Shown here: positions 52,040-63,953 of the stretch, in pieces
Numbering within the stretch: the stretch's first letter is position 1
How the letters are laid out: every line of letters begins with the position of its first letter
From: Enoplosus armatus
Lineage: Eukaryota; Chordata; Actinopteri; Centrarchiformes; Enoplosidae
DNA length: 64,000 nucleotides
Reading direction: 5' to 3'
Assembly: GCF_043641665.1 (NCBI RefSeq)
Contig: NC_092182.1
Location: 25,823,741-25,887,740, forward strand
Position numbers and translations under genes: made by a program
The notes under the pieces: generated by a model
What the model saw: the letters and a program-made list of their open reading frames with translations, nothing else
What the model was told of the DNA's origin: nothing
Database searches by the model: none

Positions 52040-52248
52040 AATAAATAGATGTTATGACTAAGAAATTCTTACATTGTGATGCATGTGACCAATGAGTCAA
52101 GTTTCCCCACCCGAGAAATGTTGCAACTTGTTGGTAGCCAATAAATTAAGTGTCCCTTCGTGGGTAAATCCAGCTTTTATCTGGAATAAGAATGATTTGG
52201 TGTCGAGTGTTTCCACCGTAGAGGGTCAGATGTTAAGAATCGAATAAA
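52040..52248 (+). terminator. Candidate polyadenylation signals for rspo4
   Basis: Three AATAAA hexamers lie at 52040-52045, 52140-52145 and 52243-52248, between 160 and 370 bases past the rspo4 stop. Any of them could end the 3' UTR. The second is followed within 50 bases by a GT/T-rich stretch. This AT-rich DNA makes chance hexamers common, so the choice among them is open. Confidence 0.4.
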
Positions 52249-55200
52249 ATTTACATTTAACAAAGAAATCTAGTGGTGGTGGTGCCAACACAATAAGATT
52301 AAAGGCGCCCTGTGGAGTTTTCTTGTAAACAAACAAACCTTCTGTTTACATTCAGTGTTACTTGCCAAGACGCGCTGTGTGGATCCTTAAGGTCTAAAAG
52401 GTCTAACAAACGTGTCGAGAGCATTTCCTTTTGCAAAGATTGTTCTTACAAGTTTGATTGTTTACGTCCATGTTTACTAGCTTGCCTTCTGCTTCTTCTT
52501 CTTCTTCTCTGCCTTTATTGGTGCATTAATGTGTTTCTTGACACCTGCTGATCAGTTAAAAACTTTACAGGGAGCCTTTAATTCACCACACCTGACAGTC
52601 CTGCAGTCCTCTTTATGCACAGAGCTTCTCTGACCTTTATCTCAAGAGTTAAACTCTTCACTAAGTCCTCGGTCCGCCTCTCAGAGTCATGAACTGTGCG
52701 ATGCGATTTACAGTATATATCATGAATTATTGAATTAAAGATGATGACATGTTACTGAATGTTTCTGAAAGTTACCTGCTGTTTCCTGTGAGTCTTTGCC
52801 AAATCAGAGAGGCCACAGTAGAAAAGTCAAGGCTTTGAAAAAAGAAAGGTGAAGAAAATTAGCAGCAGGACATGTTGCCTCTAAAAACAGAGAAGCTGCT
52901 CAGTAAAGTTGTCAATATGTCAACTAAGCACCTGATTTACCTGCTACAACGACTCATTTCTTTTTAAACTCTGTCCTCCGAATCATCTCATTAAAGTCAG
53001 CGTCACTTTTTCCAGATGGCTTCGTTCTTGAATTAGAAAGGCTGTAAATAACAATATAAATGTTGCCTGTTGTGTTTCACAAACGTTTCTTCCATTTGTC
53101 CAGAAAGCAAAGAAGGAATTCCCACACAGTGAAGCTTGACTTCACACTTGGCCTTTAACTCACACTTTAAGGATTTAGTTGACATGTTAAAACGTGCTGT
53201 ATGCTTGAAAGGGACAATGTATGAATTAAATGTACTCAGTAACTTTATCAGCCAGCCTGTCTTATCTGATTTTGCAAAAGTAAAGCACAAGTAAAGCTGA
53301 GGTGTAGATGTGGGTCTTCCTTCTTTTTTTTTTCTTCTTCCTTTTGTATATTTATCAATATTTCTATGACTGAATGGGATTTTATTCCACAACATGAATG
53401 TATGTTTCAATAAATGTATATTTTGATGCTGCAGCCGCGGTCAACAGTTTCATTTACATGTTCACGGACCGCAAACCTTTTAACTATTTGCAGACTTGTG
53501 GAGTTCTGCCTCCTTAAAAATGCTTGAATTCCTATCGTTGCATGTATGTGACATTAAGATTGTGGTTGTGACAGCAGAGGAGTCCCTCCAAACGTCCACA
53601 ACAGTAAAATATTTTCTCCTCGCACTGATTTGTGTCCATCTTTGCTGCAGAGCGCTCACTGTTTTGTCCAGGTTAAATAAACTGACTGTTGTTTCAACAG
53701 CATTTCAACAAATATATTTAAATTTAAATATATATATATTATATATGCTGTAAATGAAAGTTAATTTGACAGCAATAGATACTTTGCAGATTCACATTAT
53801 TAATATAATCAACAAATACATTCTGACGCATTATTATAGATCAAGCTACCCAGCAGTTTATAAAGATATTTAATATTAGCCCCCCCCCCCCCTTTACCAG
53901 CAGCGACATTCAAGTGATGAACACATTAATGCATTAATAATTATAATAATATAACATATATTATTCTGCATAACGAGTATTTCTTACTTTTGATAGGCCC
54001 AAGCATGTTTATCGGTTGTGTAGGACGGTATTTTCTCTACCTGCTCAATCCTCTTCAGCATGACGGGGCCGCCGCAGTCTTTCCCAGCATGCATTGTGAT
54101 GAAAGCAGAGCAACGTACAGAGCGGGCTGTCAGACCGCGTCACGGTCGTCACAGACAACAAACCTGAAATTCAACACAAAATTCAGAAATTACAGCAGCG
54201 ATTTCAGACGGACGTCAGCGAAACGTCTCGACAGAGCGAATGAATTACTCGCGGAAGGACAAAAGAAAGTTGAAAGTCATCTTTTATTGCACAATAAAAG
54301 ATCACACATACCATGTTCTGACTCATGAGATTGGTCCACATGGGAATACAGAGAGCTATAGTTACAAATAAGAAAAAAAAGAAAGGAAAAAGATTAAAAA
54401 CCCCACCACATAACTTACTTAGTAATGACCAGGTTTCTGACTTGTGGTTTTGTCCACCTTTTAGAAGAACATCCTCGTGGATTACTTTGCGCTCAGTGAT
54501 GCTAGTACAGGACATTATTTAACTGGCCGTATGTTTGTAATGCTGAGCCGGGTGGTTTCACAGACATGAATGAGGAGGAGGTGGTGGCTTCCAGCTCTCT
54601 TTCACAGTTAGTCAAAAATGCATTTCTTTTTTTTCTTTTTTTAAATGAATTGTAATTATTTGGTTTAAAAGTTGCTGCTGTTTCTCTAACAAATGATCAA
54701 GTGTTTGCTTCAAAAGTTAGATTCCCTTCAGCATGCCTCTGGAAAACAAATGTACAATATGCTAAAAGCTAACTCAAGGAACTTCTATGAGGGAAGCAGA
54801 ACGTCACAGTAGTTGGATTATATTCTCATAAGCTAATTCTTGTGTATTTATTCAGGCAGCCCCTGTGACGCTCTCCTTCTGCTCTCAAACAGAAGATCTC
54901 ATTCTGTAAGCAGGAATCACAAGAAGTCTTACAGCACATGATATCTAAACATCACATATTATCATTCACCTCTTCTGCCAAGGAAATACTTCAGTGTCTG
55001 TGAAACCAGCCTGCAGTCAATTCAGATGGAAATCCAGGACACAAGGATTTCCTCACTTTTTGTAAAATTCTTTTTCACAAGGCAAAAATAGGTTTTGCTA
55101 TTTTGCTATTTTGAATGGAACAACGTTTGATTTTTAGCATTTAAGTGACACATCTGTTCATCCTGTTTGTCTCAAAACCTTTGGAGTGTGTTTGGATTTT

Positions 55201-55299
55201 GGGCTGCGTTCCACTTTTCTGTCTTCATTTCAGATTTCATGATCTTTATCCTATCCTACCCCAGGGAGGTCAAAGGTCACAGTCAGCTACAAGTCAGCT

Positions 55300-55385
55300 G
55301 ACACGGATTCAGTGTCTTGCTTAAGGACACTTCAGCAGGGCAGATATTTCCCAAGTAGGAGGCCTGAACACGGACCGTCCAAATA
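55300..55385 (-). repeat. Inverted tRNA-like repeat fragment
   Basis: ATTCAGTGTCTTGCTTAAGGACACTTCAGCAGGGCAG is nearly the same as the core of the fragment at 22375-22405, marking a further diverged copy in the same orientation, downstream of rspo4. Confidence 0.4.
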
Positions 55386-57715
55386 AATGAAGGCCAGTCT
55401 TCAAACCAAAGACAAAACCCAGCAGCCCCCAGTGTAATCCAGAACAGTGTGATGGGGGTAAAACCAGGTCTCTCATGTGCAAGTCAAACAGTAGAACCAG
55501 CACGTGAAGGTCTGGTTACCGGCTAACTCGAGCTAATCAGGCCAACAACAAGTGACGGGCATCATCATCTTAAAGACGAAAAGCAAAAAAATGAGAACAG
55601 GCCACGAAATCCAGCATCTGTCCTCTGAGTGACGGAGTCGTTGATCTGCATTTATGGATGTTGTAAATATTTTAAATCTAATTTGATGATTCTGCAACTG
55701 GAACTGGATAAACAATCCAGTATTTCTGATAAAAAAAAAAAACAATACCAAGAAAACAACAGGAAAGTAAGACATTTTGACTCAAAACTTACTCACAGGA
55801 GTTTAAACTGTGTAAGTCTATGTCTGCCTTCTTGTTCAGGTACGTAGCTTCTGAAGCTGGTCAAAATAAACTGCCATGGCTGCTCTGGAAACTGAGAGTT
55901 TTCAGTCATCTTCTCCTAAAATGTAGCAGGAACATGCACAAACGTACACATGTATAATTTGGATCAACTGGTAGCTGGGAAAGGAAGTTGTTTCAGGCCA
56001 ATAATCCCACTTAGACTGGATTATTATTGTATGGCACATATAGCTCAGTTCCCCTAACTGTATTGGGAAAATAAAGTGGAGGTATTCTAGAGGCTCTTTA
56101 CCATGTAATCCCCATGTAACTACATCTAAAAAAAGCAGACAAGCAGGTGACGCGGGCTACAAAGAAAAGCAGATAACTTAACTTCCATGTGAACCAAAAT
56201 GCTTTTGTCTTTCAGGAGACGTTCAAGAGTAACAAAAGCAGCCATTAATCAGTCATGAGACAACGATGTAAAGACAAGAATTATACAATAAATACATCAT
56301 TTATGATAAGAGATAAAACGTTTACAACAACTTGAGGTGACCGTTCTGAAGAACATTTAAGTTAACCAAAAAGGACTTCAGTGAAAAGAAAGAACACTGT
56401 TAAAGAAGGCATGGTGTGACATGAACAGACATTACAGAGCCATCGCCTCCAACTGTTGTCACATACTGCACCTACGAGTTTGTTTCAAGGTTTTACACAA
56501 GAACAAGCCAGTAACAGGAAACGATGTGCGGACATGGGCTGTGGAGTTAAACGTTGTTGGGGTTTTTTTTTTCTCTTTAAACCGTTCAGATCAGTTAGCT
56601 GTGGTACAGAACAACTGGCTTCTGCTTCTGCTTCTGCTTTTTTTTTTCTCCAGGAATCTCAACAAACACACAAGAATAATCAAATACTTGAGCTGCGTGT
56701 GCATTATCATCCTAGATGAGCTAGATACCAAACAGAAGGCCTCATGCAGTCAAGAGAACGGTTTGGGATGAAACAGCCGTCCTTAAAAGGGAAATTCTGG
56801 TATTTCACGAACTGCGTTTGGAGAGATTTGAGAAGCTGAACGCTGTGAGAACGCTGTGATCAGGATAAAGAGCATGAACCTCCTACAGCTTTCCAAATTC
56901 ACTTCCACACAAATTGTGTCAAACGTGTCTTTGCGGCCAACTGAAAGTATCTGCAGACAAAAGCCTTACACACCAACCAACAGACGCCTACTGGTGCTAC
57001 CAAAGCTATATTTTTGATTTATCTGATTCACTACTGACCATTAGTTTGGCTACTGGGTATTCACTTGCTATGGTTGATCAGAGAAACAGACACATTTCTT
57101 TATGAATCACCACGTTAGCTGCATCTCTAGCACGAAAGCAAGCCGTGACTACGAACCACGGGACCACTCTGCCTCCATCTGACCCATGACGTCACATCCT
57201 TTTTCGGAGCCGTGTGAGCGGCAGTTTTGTTAAGAGGGAAGGATAAAAAAAAGTAGTATTTCTGTTAGAAACTATTTCAAAAGCTGTAGAAGGCTCGCGC
57301 TCGAATGACATCTTGCTGTAGTTTTCCAAATCTCTACAACAGAGTTGGTGAGTAAAATGTTATCCAATAGTCATAATGGAAAAAGTCCAGGATTCCCCTT
57401 GAATGAACAGCGCGGCATCATCTGCTAATGGTGAAATCCAACAGTTTCACTTCCCCAAGGATGATGTCAACATAGCGCACAAAATGAGAAACTATTTAAA
57501 GTAATTTTAGAGGCACTGGTAAGAAAACAGTCTCTTCCTGTTAATGAGCAGCTTGCAGGTTTTTTACTGAATTTATATTTAACCTATCCTGAAAATGCCC
57601 CTTTGAAGTTAATGCAGAATTTTATGTATATTAGACTACATATTTAACCAAAAGCGCGTTTGTGTGAGGCACTCATCAGGATTATATTCCCACCGATATA
57701 ACGTTCGTATACGAG

Positions 57716-57862
57716 TCAGGATGGGAGGTCGAAGCCAGGACCGTGTGAGGCTGACAGCTGGTCCGGGTTCCTGCAGTACAGCTGCTTCATCAGGTCCGCC
57801 GTCATCAGCAGCTTCTGGTTCTGCCGCCGACAGGACGTGACGGTCGCGGATCCGTCCGATAT
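57716..57862 (-). other. Unassigned terminal-exon-like reading frame (48 codons plus stop)
   Basis: A - strand frame closed by TGA (57716-57718) reads CRRQNQKLLMTADLMKQLYC then RNPDQLSASHGPGFDLPS. It is a GC-rich island with strong G/C third-position bias (CTG, AAG, CAG, ATG, GAC codons), unlike the AT-rich flanks. A possible acceptor GTCGGCGGCAG at 57821-57831 would start it at Asn (57820). I do not recognise the protein and see no upstream partner exon before chd6. The + strand of the same block also has an open frame between CTGCAG (57771-57776) and AAAAAG|GTGGAC, so the strand is not certain. It could be a last exon, a decayed gene copy or part of a repeat. Confidence 0.35.
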
Positions 57863-58821
57863 TCAGCTCGACAAAAAGGTGGACTCTGCACCCTAAATCT
57901 TATTTTTCAACATTTGCTAACTTCCTAATAAGGGTCAGGTACAGCACCACAGAACGTAGTGTGGGATTATACCAATACTCCTGCCAGTCATATGCAACCA
58001 ATACTAGTTTTGTTATCGCCCGATATGTGACAGCAAACTTTACAATACTATGACGTGAAGAGAGCGTTAGCCATCATGAGCTATCGTTAGCCGGTCTACT
58101 CCTGGTCTGTTCCTGGTCTCTTGGACTCCCAACAGACTGTTTATTATGAGACTGCAGTCCATCATATGCATATGAATACACATTTAAAACCTCTTCAGTG
58201 TAAAAACCTGCGTTGGGATGCATACTTCTTAATGACAAATTACAAAAACAACTCCAGACATTAAATTAATATAGTGTGTGTGTGTGTGTTTATGTGTATT
58301 TTTTTTGAAAATCTAGTTCCTACATTCCTACACATTGATTCACTGCGGTCTCCAACCTGCAAGTTGCTCTTTAACTCTCCTTTTGTGCTTTGAGCGACGA
58401 CTGATTGACTTTTGGGGGCGTTAACGGAGTGATTTAGACAGTGGTACCGTCACATTACTGTTGGCTTTTGAAGATAATGCACATCACCAAGGCCGTGTAC
58501 GCATACAGGCAAAGGACAAACTGAACACAAACACGATAACATGTCTCTATATGGAGATGTTACAGGACATCTATACAAAGAAATACTAGCTAAATAAGGC
58601 ATTTTACTTTGAATAATACATAATGAAACTAAGAAAGAATGTCATATTTGGTGAAAGTTTGGCAAAGCAAAAGAAAAGTATAATAAATTATATGTAGCCA
58701 CAAACTTGTGACAAGGCAACAACTATGTTTTTTTTTTGTTTTTTTCCAACAAGAAATGTGACCTGTGAGGACGAGACAGAAGAAGAAACACAGCTCCACA
58801 ACAGAAGGTGTGCGCATGCAT

Positions 58822-58870
58822 GCACACAGACACACTCTCTCTCCCATTACCACACACACACTCTCTCACA

Positions 58871-58904
<34 letters not shown>

Positions 58905-58905
58905 T
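58822..58905. repeat. Interrupted (CA)n / (CT)n microsatellite
   Basis: CA runs broken by CTCTCT blocks, ending in a purer CA run at about 58880-58905. It lies between the two genes. Confidence 0.92.
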
Positions 58906-60241
58906 AAAGGAAATACCAGACAGTACAGAAACAGGTTAACATTCACAAAAAGACACTGTGCAAAAATAATGTTTTCATGTATGAAAACAAAAAAGTGAAG
59001 TCCAACGTCATAATCAGAAACATTTGACATATATCCCCAAAATACAGACCCTGTTCTGAAAAGACTGAATAAAACCAGCGACTTGCATCCATTTAATGTA
59101 CAGTACAGTCTGCTTGATACAGAAAACACTGGGACTAACCTCAATGCAACACCCCCCCCTCCCCTCGCATTTGTCAAGTATTTTTTTCCCAATGGAGAAA
59201 CAAACAAAAAGGTGAAAGAAAGAAATGGTGCGCTTAAAAAAAAAAAAAAACCAAAAAAAAAAAACGGCAATATACAGCGATTTACATATTTAGAAACTCT
59301 TAATATGAACTGCTATTAAAACTGATCAGAGGAAAAGAAACGAGCCAAACAGCAACAACGAGGCACTCGGCCTGAGTGATTCACACCGCTTTGTATCCCT
59401 CCTCTTCCTGTTTTATCCGTTTTTTTCATTCCTAAAAAACAGACTATTCCCTTTCACTGGACAGACGGCTGACAACGCACAGATAATATCTCTCTGAACG
59501 CAGAAAGAAAACTGAGGGAGAGGACAGTATGGCCAAAAAAAATAAAATAAAAATTAAAAAGGAAAAGACATGATGCTACAGGTCATGATTGCAACCAGTT
59601 TGCAGCAGTCATTTTGCACTAATCGTGATGAGCCACTGTTTCATTGATTTACTGCAAGTTAATTCCATTTGGGACTCGGATAAAAGCAACCCCAGGGCAG
59701 AAAAACCTCTTCTCCCCTTTTCTCCCGCAGTCCCTCACCCCACCCGGTGTTTGCAGGACAGGATACAATCAGCTCTGCCTCCTACCGCCCCCTGGTGGCC
59801 CGACTAAGGTCTAAACACTTGAGGGGCAATCTCTCTCTCTCAAAGTGACTTTGTGTCTTTTGAGTTAAAAAAGAAAATCTTTACATGATCTTTAAAAAAA
59901 AAAAAAAGTAATAAAACAAAATGAATCTCATGATTGTTCTCTGCTTTTATCAATGAAAGCAAGTGAGAAGGTGGAGTTCTTCTTAGTTCTGAACATCTGT
60001 TGCACTCGACACTTCCCGTTCTTGGAATCTGGATATTATTCTAGTGTGAAGAGTAAATTACATTTGAACTCTCTGAACTTCTTCTAAAAAGAAGTTATAG
60101 CAGCAATGGCATAGCACTGATAATAAGCATTGATAATAAAGTTATTGTCAAAAACAAATAATATGAATGAGAGTATCTAAAACGAAGGGGGCTGGCAGAC
60201 GATGCTATCTTACAATTAAGACACAACAATCATGCCTGGGA

Positions 60242-60247
60242 TTTATT
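60242..60247 (-). terminator. Candidate polyadenylation signal for the CHD6-like gene
   Basis: AATAAA on the - strand (TTTATT on +) lies about 1.03 kb past the stop. No AATAAA occurs on the - strand between the stop and this point as far as I can read. A weaker ATTAAA (59092-59097) lies further on and would make a 2.2 kb 3' UTR. The intervening DNA contains a (GT)11 array at 60927 and ATT/ATC-rich runs. Confidence 0.35.
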
Positions 60248-60926
60248 AACCTCACTTGTATTGTGACTTTTTTTAACCTTCTAATCAATATTCACACAAT
60301 AGTCACAACTTTTTCAATTTTTGTAGGTAAAAAACAAACAGAACCACATTTTTTTTTCTGATTTGGCAGCTTTCTTAAAATGTACTAAATGTACTTTTAT
60401 CCTGGGAGCCTCATCGAGGTGATTCAGAGATTTTAAAAAGCGCTACATTCTGAAATGTATTTGGGCTGCTGTTTGTTTTCTTGGTAGAGTAGCTCTTGCA
60501 TATTAGGTTAATGTTTATCACTGTTTACCCCCCAGTATCGACTAAGAAAAAGGTGTTTTAGTGTCACATGTATCTGGGAATGCTGGTTCAGACTCTTCAC
60601 GGTTACCAAGACGCACTTCCAGGTTAAACTAGCCTGCAGCTTTTTGAACATTGCACAGAGATAATCACTCAATTTAGTGGAGTGTGCCAGAAGTCACAAT
60701 AACAAGACAGCACTCTGGTGAACAGGCTCGTCTGCTCGAGCTTCTCTGAATTGGACCGACCTTAGAGAACCACCTCTGACACCTCTGACTCTCCATCGTC
60801 AACCTCGTGTCCACGCAAACACACCAAACCGAAACTTTGCAACTGACCATCTTGGATCACTTTGAGCTTATAAACGGATCAATATTAGTGCTAAAGCCGC
60901 TCCTTGGTTAGCACATCTTGCCTGCA

Positions 60927-60948
60927 GTGTGTGTGTGTGTGTGTGTGT
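60927..60948. repeat. (GT)11 in the chd6 3' UTR region
   Basis: A 22-base array 327 bases past the chd6 stop. On the - strand it would be transcribed as a CA repeat in the mRNA. Confidence 0.92.
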
Positions 60949-61274
60949 TCCTGTTGAGAAGTGTCCCTCACGACTCGATGCAGAATGAAGGGGAAGAATA
61001 CACAGAAGATCATTTCTTACACTAGTTTTTTTGTATACAAGGAGGAGTGGAGAGGGTGGGTGGGGTCTTGGTATATAAACATAACCAAGTTGAATATAAT
61101 CATCATCATTATTATTAGTCATCATCATAATAAAAGTCTTTACATGGACATTGACTGACAGACACGGCACAAACTTTACACTGTTGCTCAGTCGAGAAAG
61201 AGAGCAACGAAGGAGACAGGAGGAGAGAGCAGGAAGTGGTTGTCTCTCTCTGTCCTCTGAAGTTTTCTCCTCCT

Positions 61275-62525
61275 CTATGCTTCCTCTCCTTCCTCCTGTC
61301 TCTGCTCCTCAGTGTCCTGCTTCTCCTTCTCTGTTGCCTCTCCTCCTGTGTCCTCTAACCTTTCCTCCTTCTCCTCTGTTGCCGCTCCCTCGGGATGGTT
61401 ATGGGAGTCTGGTTCCTGGGGCTCTACAGGCCCATCCTCTCCATCCCCCTGCCCAGTCTGGGGCTCTTCAGTCGGAGACAGGCCTGGGTCTGGAGCCGAG
61501 GTAGAGGGGATGGGGGGAGATGAGGAGGAGGCTGCCGGGTGGGAGGTAACGCTAGCCTTAACTGTACTTTCTCTCTCCTCAGCCTTTCCCGTCGCCGCCT
61601 TCTCCCTCTCCTCCTCTTTCTCCCCCTCCTCCCGCCCTCGCTTCCTCCTCCTCTTGGGGCTGCCCGGGGAGCCCTCTACTGCACCAGGAGGCATAGCGGG
61701 CAGCGCCATGATGCCACCGTGCGGCAAGAACATGTGCGGGTATAGCAGGCCGTGGGACATGCCCGGGATCAGGAAGGGGTTGAATGTAAGATGGCTGCCG
61801 GTGCCGGCTCCGAGGTGCGCAGAGCCATGATGGGCCCTGCTGGTAATGATGGCTGCTGCCTCCGCCCCTCCGGGTCTTTTGTTGGCTTCCGCTGCTCCTT
61901 TCTCCTCCCGGATCCTCTCCTTTTCACCTCCACCAGAGACAGAGGAGACGGTGCCCTCTCTCTCCGCAGGCGTCGTCGACGAGGGGCTGCCTGCCTCAGA
62001 TGTAGACGGTGCGGTTGTCGTGGTGACCTTTGCAGCAGACAATGAAGAGGAAGAGGAGGAGCTGGGGTGAGGAGGCGGCGGCGGCGGCGGCGTGTGCGCC
62101 ATCATTGCGCTGACGCTGAACAAGGCATGCTGCGGGATCCCAGCCCCATGGGGGTGCGGGATGCCATGCAGCATCATGGGTAACATGCTCAACCCGTTCT
62201 TGGCATCGTCTGCCGAAGCTCCAGCTGCTCCCGCTTGGACGGCTGCAGAGAAACCATGTGGGAATCCAGCTGCCATGATCCCGGAGATGGGAATCCCAGG
62301 AATACCACCGCGGAGGTTCTGCATGGCAACCATGGAGTCCATGCTGCCGATCAATCCGCCGTTCATGAAGAGTGGGGGGCAGAGGCCGGATGAGGCGGAA
62401 TCGGAGGCGGACAGGAGGGGCTTAGGCATCTCACTGCGAGGCCGCCGTCCGCGGCGCCGAGAGCCCGGGTCTCTGTTGACTGGTTCTGTCAGGATCCGAG
62501 AGAACTTCCCCTCAGGGAGGAAACC
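61275..62525 (-). CDS. chd6: CHD6-like, last coding exon (C-terminal 416 residues)
   Basis: The exon begins after CCTTCTGCAG with GFLPEGKFSRILTEP, continues into SRRRGRRPRSEM, and ends at TAG 61275-61277. CHD subfamily III proteins are ATP-dependent nucleosome remodellers in the nucleus; this is their poorly ordered C-terminal tail. Visible parts, by residue in the exon: GRRP AT-hook-like basic motif (26-29), Gly/Met/Ile-rich segment with NGGLIGSM and GIPGIPISGIM (55-85), Pro8 then Ser7 tracts (146-161), a conserved block NPFLIPGMSHGLLYPHMFLP (249-268) that parallels [20 protein letters not shown] in CHD7, a KRRRKRGRE nuclear-localisation-like cluster (291-299), and a Glu-rich end. CHD6 is favoured over CHD7, 8 or 9 because of the degenerate BRK1, the MPKP tail sequence and the RSPO4 neighbour, since both genes are on human chromosome 20. 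The chromodomains and helicase are outside the window. Confidence 0.85.
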   Translation of the reverse strand, partial: GFLPEGKFSRILTEPVNRDPGSRRRGRRPRSEMPKPLLSASDSASSGLCPPLFMNGGLIGSMDSMVAMQNLRGGIPGIPISGIMAAGFPHGFSAAVQAGAAGASADDAKNGLSMLPMMLHGIPHPHGAGIPQHALFSVSAMMAHTPPPPPPPHPSSSSSSSLSAAKVTTTTAPSTSEAGSPSSTTPAEREGTVSSVSGGGEKERIREEKGAAEANKRPGGAEAAAIITSRAHHGSAHLGAGTGSHLTFNPFLIPGMSHGLLYPHMFLPHGGIMALPAMPPGAVEGSPGSPKRRRKRGREEGEKEEEREKAATGKAEERESTVKASVTSHPAASSSSPPIPSTSAPDPGLSPTEEPQTGQGDGEDGPVEPQEPDSHNHPEGAATEEKEERLEDTGGEATEKEKQDTEEQRQEEGEEA

Positions 62526-62747
62526 CTGCAGAAGGAGGAGGGGAAGAGGTTAAAGGTCACGGAGTTACACATCAGTAGATTCAAGTAAATGTGTATGACA
62601 AAGGACAGGAAGGAATCTACATAGTATGAGTTTGAGGAAATAGAAAATTAAGAAATAATTTTTAAGGACAATTAAATACAAGTTGACCATCCTGCATGCG
62701 TATGCCTGCAGCATGAGGTCCTGAGAGAGATAGTGTATTATACTCAC

Positions 62748-62852
62748 AGAGTGTTTGACCACATCGGACCAGTCTGGAGCTATGTAGTACTCTGAGTTGG
62801 CATCGAGCCACCTGGAAAGCTCCTTTATGGCCGGAGCCATGGCACCACCAAG
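62748..62852 (-). CDS. chd6: CHD6-like, exon completing the second BRK module
   Basis: The 35-codon exon starts after CCTTGCAG and ends CACTCT|GTGAGT, phase 0 at both ends. It encodes LGGAMAPAIKELSRWLDANS and EYYIAPDWSDVVKHS. CHD7 reads GGAMAPPMKDLPRWLEENP then APDWTDIVKQS in the same place, so orthology to the subfamily is clear. With the previous exon it makes one complete BRK module of about 60 residues ending in the GFLPEG motif of the next exon. Confidence 0.92.
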
Positions 62853-62992
62853 CTGCAAGGCAGGAAAACCACAACGATATGAGAAGAATGATCAATTCAT
62901 ATTCAGGGTTTTTCCTGCTCTCGCTACTTTTTCCCATGACTGAACTTTATCATGCAAACCAACAGTTTATGTACTGTGTGTGTGTTTTCTAC

Positions 62993-63133
62993 CCTGCGTC
63001 CGGTGCCTCGGTGCACAACGGGAACCCTCTCCTCCCCAGTCAAAGAGTTGATGTCCAGCTTGGTGGGGTCTTTACAGCGATGCCTCCTCTGCTTAGGACG
63101 CTCCACAAAACCATGTAACAGACCTGCTCCAGA
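62993..63133 (-). CDS. chd6: CHD6-like, exon beginning the second BRK module
   Basis: The 47-codon exon starts after CTGTGCAG and ends CGCAGG|GTAGAA. It encodes SGAGLLHGFVERPKQRRHRC, then KDPTKLDINSLTGEERVPVV and HRGTGRR. The pieces PKQ-RHRC, KLDIN-LTGEERVPVV match CHD7/8/9 almost residue for residue and mark the start of the second BRK module. BRK modules are found in CHD subfamily III, BRG1/BRM and Drosophila Kismet, and are linked to chromatin remodellers of higher eukaryotes. The donor is weaker than its neighbours (GTAGAA), but phase and homology both require it. Confidence 0.9.
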
Positions 63134-63561
63134 CTGCACAGTGGGAGACAAAAGAAAGAGGAAGCAAGAGAGAATCAACTGGATGTATGTCCTGATTCTG
63201 TTTTAGCTGCACACACATCATCGTGTTCTGTAGTGCATAAAACCACAAGCTCCACTGGTTTGCTGTCACCAACAACATAATGCCACAGAAATGTACGCAG
63301 ACAGCAAATAGAGGCAACAAGTAGACACTAGTGTAACATAAAGGTCACAGGAGCTTAATAAATACAAACAGTGGTTACTCGGACAAAGCTTATTGTTTAT
63401 ATTTTAATACCTATGAATTTTTATTATCTGCATATTGTAGGTTGTCTTATGTATTGGTAGTGTGTATGAATTGTGAGAATTGTATGCCACAAAGTCATGA
63501 CTCCTATTTAAAGCTGAATCATGCCTTAATGAACTTTACGCAGACACACCATCAGACTTAC

Positions 63562-63801
63562 ATGAGTGAACGTGGGGAGGTCCATGCTGTAGCCCGGATT
63601 CTGTCTCAGCCACTCGATCAGACCTTTGCTGGCTGCCTCTCTGTCGATGGCCACGATCTCCGGCTGAGGAGGCGTCTGGGTGGGGGTGGGCGTAGAGGAG
63701 GAGGACGGCGTGGGAGGGCCAGCAGGTCGCTCTGAAGGAGAGGGGGACGGCGAGGAGGTGGAGGAGGAGACGGACGAGTGGCTGATCACCTCCACCCGGC
63801 C
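63562..63801 (-). CDS. chd6: CHD6-like, exon with Ser/Pro/Thr linker and degenerate first BRK module
   Basis: The 80-codon exon starts after CCACCTGCAG and ends CACTCAT|GTAAGT, phase 0 at both ends. Its first 45 residues are Ser/Pro/Thr-rich low complexity. The rest (EIVAIDREAASKGLIEWLRQ, then NPGYSMDLPTFTH) matches the second half of the first BRK module of CHD subfamily III proteins, which reads EWL--HP-Y-VD-P in CHD7. The first half of that module, the VPVINLEDGTRL segment in CHD7, is replaced here by the low-complexity linker. CHD6 is described as having reduced or absent BRK modules relative to CHD7, 8 and 9, so this supports the CHD6 name. Confidence 0.82.
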
Positions 63802-63899
63802 CTGCAGGTGGAGAAAGACACACACACATGTGCAGGCGTTTTAATGTTTCGAAAAGGATTTTCCTCTCGAATGCAGTCTTTTCTTTCTTTTTTTTTTAC

Positions 63900-63953
63900 C
63901 TCGTGACTTTTTCTCCCCAAAACATCTCCAAGGTGTGGTTTCTCTCTTTCAAA
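63900..63953 (-). CDS. chd6: CHD6-like, small in-frame exon (partial gene, 5' part outside window)
   Basis: On the - strand, CTTCAG|TTTGAAAGAGAG begins a 54-base, 18-codon frame that reads FEREKPHLGDVLGRKSHE and ends at CACGAG|GTAAAA. It is phase 0 at both ends, so it joins without a shift to the next exon (GRVEVIS...). The acceptor is preceded by a T/G-rich run. The exon sits just inside the window edge, and the frame stays open beyond the acceptor, so a longer exon is possible. It is less certain than the BRK exons because I do not recognise the peptide by itself. Confidence 0.55.

Larger units (their letters stand above)
52249..60241. other. Interval between the 3' ends of rspo4 and chd6
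   Basis: This is an AT-rich region of about 8 kb with a C-tract (53880-53893), long A-tracts near 59239-59270, a tRNA-like repeat fragment at 55300 and the unassigned reading frame at 57716-57862. Sequence at 56780-57250 looks repeat-like but could not be assigned. No other gene is supported. Confidence 0.55.

Noticed and set aside
61312..62553. Several long + strand open frames opposite the chd6 last exon
   Set aside because: They are antisense shadows of a GC-rich repetitive coding exon whose - strand frame matches the CHD family.
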